Shown: piece by piece, positions 23,609 to 31,006 of the stretch
Layout of the letters: each line of letters begins with the position of its first letter
How positions within the stretch are numbered: the stretch's first letter is position 1
Source: Chryseobacterium sp. ZHDP1
GTDB lineage: Bacteria > Bacteroidota > Bacteroidia > Flavobacteriales > Weeksellaceae
DNA length: 64,000 nucleotides
Assembly: GCF_018603435.1 (NCBI RefSeq)
Contig: NZ_CP075682.1
Span: forward strand, 3,720,001-3,784,000
Reading direction: 5' to 3'
Made by a program: the position numbers and the translations under genes
Notes under the pieces: model-generated
The model's input: the letters and a program-made list of their open reading frames with translations, nothing else
Told to the model about the DNA's origin: nothing
Database searches by the model: none

Positions 23609-24985
23609 ATGAAAACACATCACTATATATTTCTTACGACCCTGCTTTTTGTCATTGTATTTTATGATCAGAATGTAGGTCTCAATCTCGGAATTATCGG
23701 AATTATTTATGCCGTGCTTACTTTCTTCAGAACGCCTGAACGAAACCGGACCAAAACGTTTATTTTTCTTTTCGTAACGAGCATTATTTCGAGTGCTGCG
23801 TTTGCGTGGTACGGAGATTTTCCGTCCTTTCTGGCGGTTATCACTTCATTATTATTGTTAGGATACCGATCCCGAAACCGAAGAATGAAAATCCTTTTGC
23901 TGGTTCCGGTTTTTGTGACAAACTGTTTTACAGAGTTTTTCAGAATCCTGAATTTCGATGCATGGCTTCCCAAAAGAAACGTTTCCGGTTTGTGGCAGAA
24001 AACACTGGCTTTTGTAATAATTCCTTTAATTCTGATCTCCGTTTTCTTCGGAATTTATTCCGCGGGAAGCGATCATTTTGCCAATTTATTCACGAATGTA
24101 GAGCTGGATATTAATTTCTGGCAATTGTTGGCAATGATCTTTTTAGGCTTTTTTATCGCATTCAATTACTGGAATTTCGCCGTTGAACGGTTTATTTACA
24201 AAAGCAACCGATTGCTGGATAACAATTTCGGGGAGAAAGATAAAATTCAGAAAGCCACCTATTCTTTTCTTGATCTCGATGCTGAAAGAATGAGCGGTCT
24301 AATTTCTTTACTGGCGCTGAATGTTCTGCTTGTCTTTTTTATCATTACCTATAATTATGAACAGTTCTATGAGTCGATAAAAAGTCCTGTTAAACTTTCC
24401 GAAGAAACGCATGAAAGAGTAAATGCAGTCATTCTTTCAATCATCATGTCGATTCTGGTGATTATGTTTTACTTTAAATCGAATTTCAATTTTGATCCGA
24501 AAGCCGGACTAATGAAAATATTAGCCAAAGTCTGGATTTTTCTGAATGCTGTTCTCGTTATTTCTGCCATGGTGAAAAACTCAGAATACATCATCAATTA
24601 TGGTTTTACCTACAAAAGACTGGGTGTTTATGCATTTTTGATATTGGCTTTAATTGGCTTGGTCACCACTTTTATTAAAATTCAAAAGCAGAGGAGAAAC
24701 GTTTTCCTTTTCAATACGATGGCATGGTATATTTACGGAGTCATCCTTGTTTGCAGCTACATCAATTGGGGCGGCATCATCACTTTTGAAAATATGAAAC
24801 GGAAAGATTTTGCTTTAAACTACCATAAAACTCAAATTAATTTCAGTGAGAAGCAATTGCTGAATTATGCCGAAGAACATCAGGATAATGCCTTAAAATC
24901 CGAAATTCTGAATTTAGAAAGAGTGAAATTCCAGAAAAATGAAAAATTTCTTTCTCAGGTTCTTTATTATCAGAATTTAAAGTAA
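23609..24985 (+). CDS. DUF4173 multi-pass membrane protein
   Basis: 458 aa with about ten membrane helices. The DUF4173 region is recognised from SPVKLSEETHERVNAVILSII and YTYKRLGVY-like segments (here GFTYKRLGVYAFLILALIGLVTTF), with a C-terminal soluble tail of about 70 residues (NMKRKDFALNYHKTQINFSEK onward). The biochemical role of the family is unknown. In Bacteroidota it commonly lies with winged-helix regulators and small membrane proteins, as here. Confidence 0.85.
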   Translation: MKTHHYIFLTTLLFVIVFYDQNVGLNLGIIGIIYAVLTFFRTPERNRTKTFIFLFVTSIISSAAFAWYGDFPSFLAVITSLLLLGYRSRNRRMKILLLVPVFVTNCFTEFFRILNFDAWLPKRNVSGLWQKTLAFVIIPLILISVFFGIYSAGSDHFANLFTNVELDINFWQLLAMIFLGFFIAFNYWNFAVERFIYKSNRLLDNNFGEKDKIQKATYSFLDLDAERMSGLISLLALNVLLVFFIITYNYEQFYESIKSPVKLSEETHERVNAVILSIIMSILVIMFYFKSNFNFDPKAGLMKILAKVWIFLNAVLVISAMVKNSEYIINYGFTYKRLGVYAFLILALIGLVTTFIKIQKQRRNVFLFNTMAWYIYGVILVCSYINWGGIITFENMKRKDFALNYHKTQINFSEKQLLNYAEEHQDNALKSEILNLERVKFQKNEKFLSQVLYYQNLK

Positions 24986-24999
24986 GAAGATCTTCGGTC

Positions 25000-25032
25000 A
25001 AACCTCACAGGTTTCAAAAACCTGTGAGGTTT
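25000..25032. repeat. 33-bp palindrome (REP-like), CACAGG type, distant copy
   Basis: Arms AAACCTCACAGGTTT (25000-25014) and AAACCTGTGAGGTTT (25018-25032), loop CAA. The arms are identical to those of the copy at 3206-3238. It lies 14 bases after the DUF4173 stop. Confidence 0.92.
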
Positions 25033-25070
25033 TTATTGTCAATAAAAACTTAACTATAATCAATTTAAAA

Positions 25071-25655
25071 ATGATCAGAAAATTAAAAAATAGCAAAAGA
25101 TTTGAAATCACTTTATTGTTGGTATTAATGACACTTTTTTGTTTCAGTCTTTCAATTTCCAGATATTACATCAGTGAAACGAAAGTGTTTTTATTTCTTA
25201 ACTGGAATTTGTTTCTTGCCTGGATTCCTTTTTTTATCAGCAGTTTTTTAGTAATTTTTAAAATCAGAAGTAAATTATCACTTGCTGTAGCAATCGCTGT
25301 TTGGATTGTATTTTTTCCCAATTCACCATATATTCTTACTGACCTTTTTCATCTGAAAAGTAGAAATGCAATTCCGATCTGGTATGATTTGGTGGTCATT
25401 CTTTCGTATGCATGGACAGGATTATTTTGTGGATTCGTTAGTTTGCTTGACATTGAAAAACTATTGTCAGATTATTTTAAACCAAGAATCATCAACTTCC
25501 TTACGTTTTCGTTTTTATTCATAGCGAGTTTTGGTGTTTATCTGGGAAGATTTTTACGGTGGAACAGTTGGGATATTCTCAGCAATCCTTTTGGGCTTTT
25601 CAATGATATTGCTGTAAGAATTATCCGATGGACTATACAAAAACATGGGGAGTAA
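25071..25655 (+). CDS. DUF1361 membrane protein, C terminus out of frame
   Basis: 194 aa with several membrane helices. Family features are VFFPNSPYILTDLFHLK, IPIWYDLVVILSYAWTGLFCGFVSL and YLGRFLRWNSWDI. The normal family C terminus, a T/K-x-W-G-V-T helix, is found in the next frame at 25628-25747, while this frame ends early with WTIQKHGE. A one-base change near 25610-25630 would explain it. The protein may be a truncated pseudogene product, or the frame break may be a sequencing error. Confidence 0.8.
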   Translation: MIRKLKNSKRFEITLLLVLMTLFCFSLSISRYYISETKVFLFLNWNLFLAWIPFFISSFLVIFKIRSKLSLAVAIAVWIVFFPNSPYILTDLFHLKSRNAIPIWYDLVVILSYAWTGLFCGFVSLLDIEKLLSDYFKPRIINFLTFSFLFIASFGVYLGRFLRWNSWDILSNPFGLFNDIAVRIIRWTIQKHGE

Positions 25656-25747
25656 CTGTTTTGATGGGAGTAATGCTCAATTTTATGTACTTTATGATGA
25701 AGTCTGTAAATAATCTTAACAGGGAAGTTATTGTTATAAAAAATTAA
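25628..25747 (+). pseudogene. Out-of-frame C-terminal helix of the DUF1361 gene
   Basis: Reads MDYTKTWGVTVLMGVMLNFM and further hydrophobic residues to a TAA at 25745. The W-G-V-T motif and final membrane helix are what DUF1361 proteins carry at their C terminus, but this frame is shifted relative to 25071-25655. No separate ribosome site is visible. It is best read as the displaced tail of the upstream gene. Confidence 0.6.
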
Positions 25748-25854
25748 AAAGGGTTATTGTTTATTGAAAAATCTCAGTCAATGGAACAATTTTGGCATCT
25801 CCATAAACTTTAAAAATCAAGACGGTTTTAGATCGTATTCAAAAAATAATTGTT

Positions 25855-26394
25855 ATGAAAAAGTTCTTAGTATTGATCCCGTTACTCATAGTTTCGTGTA
25901 AAAAAGAATCTGCTTATGTTGAAACTCAGGATAAAGATTCAGTAATCATGAGCGAGCAACCCGATACTGCTCCGAAAATGGATTCCGCAGCCGTAAAGAT
26001 GAAGGATTCTGTAATCAACAATGCACCGAAAACCAAAGAAGTTCTTAAAACAGGAGTGATGAGAACGGTAAAAGATGGTAAAATTACCAGAACTGTAGAT
26101 GCAGAGCAGTTTCCGATTACTTTAGGAGAAGAATTTACGAAAGACGGACAGGAATTTATTCTGAAAATCATCAATTTCAATAAATCCAAAATACAGGCTA
26201 AAATTTCAACAAATGAAAAGGATTTCAATATCAGATTCAATCAGATTAAACTTCCCAATGGAGATTTCGACGGACCTTTCGGAAGAGAAATTACCTATGA
26301 TGTAAAAGATAAAGGTGAAATCTGGCTGATCATCGGGAAAAGCAATATGGCTTCCGGTAATACAAAAGGCAGTTTTACCGTAAGCGTAGAATAA
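25855..26394 (+). CDS. Hypothetical lipoprotein, 179 aa
   Basis: Lipoprotein signal MKKFLVLIPLLIVSCKKE with the lipobox Cys at 15, so probably in the cell envelope. A low-complexity, Lys/Asp/Met-rich region with no fold signature (residues 20-70) is followed by a beta-rich domain near the C terminus (KQKIF-free; FPITLGEEFTKDGQEFILKI, then GREITYDVKDKGEIWLIIG). No family is recognised. Confidence 0.75.
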   Translation: MKKFLVLIPLLIVSCKKESAYVETQDKDSVIMSEQPDTAPKMDSAAVKMKDSVINNAPKTKEVLKTGVMRTVKDGKITRTVDAEQFPITLGEEFTKDGQEFILKIINFNKSKIQAKISTNEKDFNIRFNQIKLPNGDFDGPFGREITYDVKDKGEIWLIIGKSNMASGNTKGSFTVSVE

Positions 26395-26446
26395 TTTTCA
26401 TCATTTTGGTACAGTTTATGCAAGCAAAACTTTAAAATTTATCATT

Positions 26447-26959
26447 ATGAAAAATATATTTTTGACGGCGGCAGTAGCTTCAGTAGCTCTTGTAAGTTGT
26501 GAAACGGTGCAGTCGTTGGTTCAGAATACATTTCCTTATACAGCCAATGTGTTAGTTTCCACAGGAGTTCCCGCCGATAAAGAAGTTTCTTCTACTTCTA
26601 CTGCGTCTAATGTTCAGACGTGGTTTGGAGGGAATAACAATGCGAAGATTAAAGACGTAAGAATATCGGATGCCAAAGTTTCCGTAGTTTCTCCGGCAGG
26701 AGGAAGCCTGAATGCTTTTAAATCGATAAAAGTATACATTTCATCGAGCGGAACAGGAGAAAGACTGGTTGCTTCAAGAACCAATATTTCTACAGATGCT
26801 TCAAGTTTAAATCTTGATCTTGCAACCTCAGGATTTTTGGATGAGGTGGTAAAAAGTACGGGGGTTACCGTAAGAACGGTTTATGAACTGAAGAACCAGA
26901 CAAGTTCGGACATGAACCTTAGAATTGCACTAAATTTCAGCAGCGTTCCTGCGAATTAG
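26447..26959 (+). CDS. Hypothetical lipoprotein, 170 aa
   Basis: Signal MKNIFLTAAVASVALVSCET with the lipobox V-S-C at residue 18. The mature part is rich in Ser, Thr and Val with alternating beta-type pattern (VYISSSGTGERLVASRTNIS). It resembles beta-sandwich envelope lipoproteins of flavobacteria. No catalytic residues are evident. A bidirectional terminator separates it from the convergent FKBP gene. Confidence 0.75.
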   Translation: MKNIFLTAAVASVALVSCETVQSLVQNTFPYTANVLVSTGVPADKEVSSTSTASNVQTWFGGNNNAKIKDVRISDAKVSVVSPAGGSLNAFKSIKVYISSSGTGERLVASRTNISTDASSLNLDLATSGFLDEVVKSTGVTVRTVYELKNQTSSDMNLRIALNFSSVPAN

Positions 26960-26982
26960 TTTTTTTATAAAAGTTTATTTTA

Positions 26983-27016
26983 AAAAACGTCTTTCAGATT
27001 TCTGAAAGACGTTTTT
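26983..27016. terminator. Bidirectional terminator between convergent genes
   Basis: Perfect 16-bp stem, AAAAACGTCTTTCAGA (26983-26998) and TCTGAAAGACGTTTTT (27001-27016), with A- and T-runs on both sides. It serves the lipoprotein gene (plus) and the FKBP gene (minus). Confidence 0.9.
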
Positions 27017-27036
27017 GCTTTTTTTTATAGAAAAGA

Positions 27037-27720
27037 TTATTTAAAATCTATCAGTTCAACATCAAAAATAAGGGTTGCTCCCGGAGCAATTACGCCGCCC
27101 GCTCCGTTGTCTCCGTATGCAAGATCAGACGGAATATAAAATCTGTATTTTGCACCTTTCGACATCAGTTGAATTCCTTCTGTCCATCCTTTGATAACGC
27201 TGGAAATATTTAATTCAATAGGCTGTCCTCCGTTTTTATCTGTAGAATCGAAAACCGTTCCGTCCATTAATTTCCCGGTGTATTTTACATTAGCTGTGCT
27301 TGAAGCTGTAGGCTTTGCTTTACCATCCCCCTCTTTAAGAACTTCATACTGTAAACCGCTTGCCGTGGTTTTAATGTTTTTGTTCAGTTTATTTTTAGCT
27401 AAAAACTCGGCTCCTTTCTTTTTGTTTTCATCTGCTTTTACTTTTGCTTCAGCCTGCTTTTTTTCGTTCTGCTTCTGCATAAAGCCCTGCAAAAAGGCTC
27501 CCATTTCTTCTTTCGGGAATAAACTTGGCTTATCTCCGAAAGCATCTTTAAAACCTTGTGTCAATAATTCAGGATCTGCCGGAAAGCCCTGCTTCTTCAT
27601 GTTTTCAGCAATATCAAGACCGATGTAATAAGACGCTTTCTGCTCGTCTGTATAAGATTTCTGAGCGAATGCAAAATTTACTCCTGTTAAAAGAACTAAG
27701 GTAAATAACGTTTTTTTCAT
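27037..27720 (-). CDS. Exported FKBP-type peptidyl-prolyl isomerase (FkpA/Mip-like)
   Basis: 227 aa with a signal peptide (MKKTLFTLVLLTGVNFAFAQ), an N-terminal dimerisation helix region rich in Lys, Glu and Ala (KQNEKKQAEAKVKADENKKKG) and a C-terminal FKBP domain from about 115: NVKYTGKLMDGTVFDST, IKGWTEGIQLMSKG, FYIPSDLAYGDNGAGGVIAP and TLIFDVELIDF. It is a periplasmic folding catalyst. The layout matches FkpA/Mip, and the active-site aromatic and Asp residues are present. Confidence 0.93.
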   Translation of the reverse strand: MKKTLFTLVLLTGVNFAFAQKSYTDEQKASYYIGLDIAENMKKQGFPADPELLTQGFKDAFGDKPSLFPKEEMGAFLQGFMQKQNEKKQAEAKVKADENKKKGAEFLAKNKLNKNIKTTASGLQYEVLKEGDGKAKPTASSTANVKYTGKLMDGTVFDSTDKNGGQPIELNISSVIKGWTEGIQLMSKGAKYRFYIPSDLAYGDNGAGGVIAPGATLIFDVELIDFK

Positions 27721-27749
27721 TGTTGATTGTAAATATATTTTCTGCGAAT

Positions 27750-28199
27750 TTAAGCTTTTGTAACGGAATCCATCACAATAGTTACCGGTCCGTCATTAAT
27801 TAACGAAACTTTCATGTCTGCTCCGAAGATTCCGCTTTCGGTTTTCAGTCCGGATTTTGAAATTTCTTCTTTAAAATAATCAAATAAGGGAATCGCTTTA
27901 TCCGGTTTTGCGGCTTTAATGAAAGAAGGACGGTTTCCTTTTTTGTAATCGGCAATAAGGGTAAACTGACTGATGCATAATATCTCTCCCTGAATATCCT
28001 GAACAGAAAGATTGAGTTTCCCTTCTTCATCCCCGAAAATTCTGAGGTTTAAAATTTTCTGTACAAGCCAGTCTGCATCGCTTTTTTCATCATTTTCATC
28101 AATTCCTACCAGAAGCATTAAACCGTGTCCTATTTCCCCGACCACTTTTCCATCCACTTTTACGCTGGATTCTGAAACTCTTTGTATGACAACTTTCAT
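27750..28199 (-). CDS. dtd: D-aminoacyl-tRNA deacylase (DTD)
   Basis: Chiral proofreading enzyme that frees D-amino acids from mischarged tRNAs. At 149 aa it is the standard length. Signatures are the N-terminal MKVVIQRVSESSVKVDG, SQFTLIADYKKGNRPSFIKA (the S-Q-F-T-L motif) and the C-terminal NDGPVTIVMDS, which contains the G-P-V-T cross-subunit motif. The start is ATG 28199. It lies 2 bases after the following lipoprotein gene on the same strand, so they may be cotranscribed. Confidence 0.95.
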   Translation of the reverse strand: MKVVIQRVSESSVKVDGKVVGEIGHGLMLLVGIDENDEKSDADWLVQKILNLRIFGDEEGKLNLSVQDIQGEILCISQFTLIADYKKGNRPSFIKAAKPDKAIPLFDYFKEEISKSGLKTESGIFGADMKVSLINDGPVTIVMDSVTKA

Positions 28200-28201
28200 T
28201 T

Positions 28202-28654
28202 TTAATAATAAATATTTAAAATTTTCCCTGAAGGATCATAATTGTAAAGATACGTTTTCGGCTGTACATTGGCTACCGCAGTGGGTTGTCCGGTTAACAA
28301 TATCCATTGGGCATTGTCTTTAGGGCAGACAATTCTGATGTTGTCCTGAACTTCCAGAGTGGTATTGCTGTCGGGACAGATGTGAGGCGCGTTTCTGTCG
28401 TAGGCTTTAAAAGAATTGTCGGATGCTCTTACTACGATTAGCCCCTTCGTTCCGGATTGCTGCTCATTGATGTAAACCCAGCCACCAACCTGATTCAGTG
28501 CGTAGTAAGCAGGAAGGTTCAGATTTAGTGTAACATTGATCGGATTACTTGGAAAGCAACTTACGGTGTCTTCACGGCTTCCGCAGGAATGTATAGATAA
28601 ATTACTGAAAATCAATAATGTGATGATAGATAATATTGAAAAAGTTTTTTTCAT
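28202..28654 (-). CDS. Rieske-like lipoprotein without His ligands
   Basis: 150 aa with a lipoprotein signal (LLIFSNLSIHSCGSRED). The C-terminal half follows the Rieske ferredoxin pattern: NAPHICPDSNTTLEV, then VCPKDNAQWILLTGQPT. However, the C-x-H and C-x-x-H cluster motifs are reduced to Cys-Pro in both places, so a 2Fe-2S cluster of the usual kind cannot form. A Rieske fold used for another purpose, perhaps with a disulfide between the two Cys, is an inference. It is cotranscribed with dtd. Confidence 0.6.
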   Translation of the reverse strand: MKKTFSILSIITLLIFSNLSIHSCGSREDTVSCFPSNPINVTLNLNLPAYYALNQVGGWVYINEQQSGTKGLIVVRASDNSFKAYDRNAPHICPDSNTTLEVQDNIRIVCPKDNAQWILLTGQPTAVANVQPKTYLYNYDPSGKILNIYY

Positions 28655-28763
28655 TTCAATTTAAATTTTTATATATTTGTAAAAATTAAACGATTATTAC
28701 ACGAAAACATTGTCCGGCAAATGTCGGATTATTTTTTTATACTAAAACTAAATTTTGAAAATT

Positions 28764-29234
28764 ATGGCAAGCTATGTTACAAAGGAGGGATTAGAGAAAA
28801 TGAAAGCTGAGCTGGAACAGTTGGAAACTGTAGAGAGACCAAAAATTACTCAGCAGATCGCAGAAGCAAGAGACAAAGGAGATTTGTCGGAAAATGCAGA
28901 ATATGATGCGGCAAAAGAAGCTCAGGGAATGCTTGAAATGAGGATTTCTAAGCTGAAAGATGTGATCTCCACTTCAAAAATCATAGACGAAAGTCAGCTG
29001 GATACTTCAAAAGTTTCAATTCTTACAACGGTAAGACTTAAAAATAATGCAACCAATCAGGAGCAGGTATTTACTTTGGTTCCGGATAACGAAAGCGACC
29101 TGAAATCCGGAAAGATCTCAGTAAACACGCCGATTGCAAAAGGACTGCTTGGAAAAGCGGTAGGAGAAACCGCAGATATCACGTTACCAAACGGAAACAA
29201 ACTTTCTTTTGAAGTATTGGATATTACCCTGTAA
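28764..29234 (+). CDS. greA: Transcription elongation factor GreA
   Basis: Cleavage factor that rescues backtracked RNA polymerase. From ATG 28764 it is 156 aa, the usual size; the in-frame TTG at 28755 is less likely. The N-terminal coiled coil (MKAELEQLETVERPKI) carries the tip acidic pair D-x-x-E around ARDKGDLSENAEYDAAKEAQ, and the C-terminal FKBP-like domain contains NTPIAKGLLGKAVGETADI. It is divergently arranged with the Rieske-like gene; TATATTTG at 28672-28679 fits the promoter box. Confidence 0.95.
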   Translation: MASYVTKEGLEKMKAELEQLETVERPKITQQIAEARDKGDLSENAEYDAAKEAQGMLEMRISKLKDVISTSKIIDESQLDTSKVSILTTVRLKNNATNQEQVFTLVPDNESDLKSGKISVNTPIAKGLLGKAVGETADITLPNGNKLSFEVLDITL

Positions 29235-29279
29235 ATAACTGTTGTTTAATTTTCTAATCTTTAACATTTTTAAATTAAA

Positions 29280-29669
29280 ATGAGCACAATATTCACAAAA
29301 ATCATCAATGGCGATATTCCCTCTTATAAAATTGCCGAAGATGAAAACTTTATTGCGTTTCTGGATGCAATGCCTTTAGTAAAAGGACACACATTGGTTG
29401 TTCCCAAGAAAGAAGTTGATTTAATTTTTGATCTGGACAGCGAAGAATACAAAAACCTTTGGGGTTTTTCTCAGGAAGTTGCCAAAAAAATTAAAAAAGC
29501 AATACCTTGTGTGAGAGTTGGGGTGGCTGTTGTAGGATTAGAAGTTCCTCATGCACATATTCATCTTATCCCGCTCAATACTGTGGAAGATATGAATTTT
29601 AAAAATGAGCGATTAAAACTTACGGGTGAAGAATATACCGAAATTCAGAACTCAATAATTAATTCTTAA
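29280..29669 (+). CDS. HIT family protein
   Basis: 129 aa nucleotide-binding hydrolase or transferase with the histidine triad HAHIHLIPL near the C terminus (residues about 93-101). The N-terminal FTKIINGDIPSYKIAED and DAMPLVKGHTLVVPKKEVD are typical of the HinT/Hit group. The substrate is unknown but usually an adenosine phosphoramidate or similar nucleotide. It is probably cotranscribed with greA. Confidence 0.92.
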   Translation: MSTIFTKIINGDIPSYKIAEDENFIAFLDAMPLVKGHTLVVPKKEVDLIFDLDSEEYKNLWGFSQEVAKKIKKAIPCVRVGVAVVGLEVPHAHIHLIPLNTVEDMNFKNERLKLTGEEYTEIQNSIINS

Positions 29670-29678
29670 AAATAAAGG

Positions 29679-29710
29679 AACTCGTAAAGCAGATTTTTAC
29701 GAGTTTCTTT
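29679..29710 (+). terminator. Terminator after the HIT gene
   Basis: AACTCGTAAA (29679-29688) pairs with TTTACGAGTT (29696-29705), followed by a T-rich stretch. Confidence 0.75.
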
Positions 29711-29741
29711 AATCTATACCTTATATATTTAGATCTAAAAA

Positions 29742-30929
29742 ATGAATTCAAACCAATGTTCTTTCTGCGGAAGAAAGAGAAATGAAGTGCAGATGCTGAT
29801 TTCAGGTCAAAACGGCTTTATTTGCGAGAATTGTATCGAGCAGGCTCATGCAATCGTGAAGGACAGCAGTTCAAAATCAGGATATGCTCCGGCAGAAAAT
29901 ATAAACGAACTTAAGAAACCGAAAGAGATTAAAGAATTTCTCGATCAGTACGTAATCGGGCAGGATCAGGCAAAAAAGCAATTGTCGATTGCCGTGTACA
30001 ATCACTACAAAAGATTACTTCACGCTCAGGACGAAAACAGAGAAGTAGAGCTGGAAAAATCGAACATCATCATGATTGGTGAAACTGGAACCGGAAAAAC
30101 ATTACTGGCAAAAACTATTGCCAGAGAACTGAATGTTCCTTTCTGTATCGTGGATGCTACGATTTTAACGGAAGCCGGTTATGTAGGCGAAGATGTGGAA
30201 AGTATCCTTTCAAGGCTTTTAATGGTTGCCGATTATGATGTGGAAAAAGCGGAAAAAGGAATTGTTTTTATTGATGAAATTGATAAAATCGCCAGAAAAT
30301 CTGATAATCCGAGTATTACAAGAGACGTTTCCGGAGAAGGAGTTCAACAGGGATTACTTAAATTACTGGAAGGAAGTATCGTAAATGTTCCGCCACAGGG
30401 AGGAAGAAAACATCCCGATCAGAAATATATTCAGGTAAATACACAGAATATTTTGTTTATCGCGGGTGGAGCCTTCGACGGGATCAAAGAGATCATCGAA
30501 AGAAGAATGAACAAACAGGCAATTGGTTTCAGTTCAGAAAAAATCAATAAAACGGATGAAGACGAGTATATATTAACGAATATTAATGCCATTGACCTTC
30601 GGTCTTTCGGATTAATTCCTGAGCTTTTGGGAAGATTCCCGATCATTACTTACCTGGATAAACTTACGAAAGAAACCATGGTAAGAATTATGAAAGAACC
30701 TAAAAATTCTATTGTGAACCAGTTTATTGAGCTTTTTAAAATGGACGGAACAGATCTGAAATTTACAGACGGAGCCATTGAAAAAATTGTTGAAGAAACT
30801 ATTGAAAAAGGTTTAGGAGCAAGAGGGCTGAGAGGAACTACGGAAAAAGTGCTTGAGGATTATATGTTTTCTATAGGGGAAGAAAAAGAAATAATATTAA
30901 CGGAAGATAATATTTTTGTTAATACATAA
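29742..30929 (+). CDS. clpX: ATP-dependent Clp protease ATP-binding subunit ClpX
   Basis: Unfoldase that feeds substrates to ClpP. It has 395 aa. The N-terminal zinc-binding domain has CSFCGRKRNEV and CENC, the AAA+ Walker A is GETGTGKTLLA (near residue 116), Walker B is IVFIDEIDKIA, and the ClpP-contact loop and sensor region follow (RDVSGEGVQQGLLKLLEG; pore and C-terminal GLGARGLRGTTE). It is single-copy style with no clpP beside it in this window. Confidence 0.96.
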   Translation: MNSNQCSFCGRKRNEVQMLISGQNGFICENCIEQAHAIVKDSSSKSGYAPAENINELKKPKEIKEFLDQYVIGQDQAKKQLSIAVYNHYKRLLHAQDENREVELEKSNIIMIGETGTGKTLLAKTIARELNVPFCIVDATILTEAGYVGEDVESILSRLLMVADYDVEKAEKGIVFIDEIDKIARKSDNPSITRDVSGEGVQQGLLKLLEGSIVNVPPQGGRKHPDQKYIQVNTQNILFIAGGAFDGIKEIIERRMNKQAIGFSSEKINKTDEDEYILTNINAIDLRSFGLIPELLGRFPIITYLDKLTKETMVRIMKEPKNSIVNQFIELFKMDGTDLKFTDGAIEKIVEETIEKGLGARGLRGTTEKVLEDYMFSIGEEKEIILTEDNIFVNT

Positions 30930-30935
30930 AATATT

Positions 30936-30966
30936 TTTGTTTTTTAGTAAAAAAAACATAACTTTG
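30936..30966 (+). promoter_or_regulatory. Consensus promoter of the T9SS cargo gene
   Basis: TTTG at 30936-30939, 19-base spacer and TAACTTTG at 30959-30966, matching the Bacteroidota -33/-7 consensus, 40 bases before the start at 31007. Confidence 0.85.
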
Positions 30967-31006
30967 CATTTGAGATATTGTATTAACACACAAATATTTA
31001 TATACA

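Noticed and set aside
3206..25032. CRISPR array from repeated 33-bp elements
   Set aside because: The four copies are perfect palindromes spread over 22 kb at single sites without regular spacers, and no cas genes are present.
28755..28763. Upstream TTG as the greA start
   Set aside because: It adds three residues not seen in GreA proteins, and the ATG at 28764 gives the usual N terminus.
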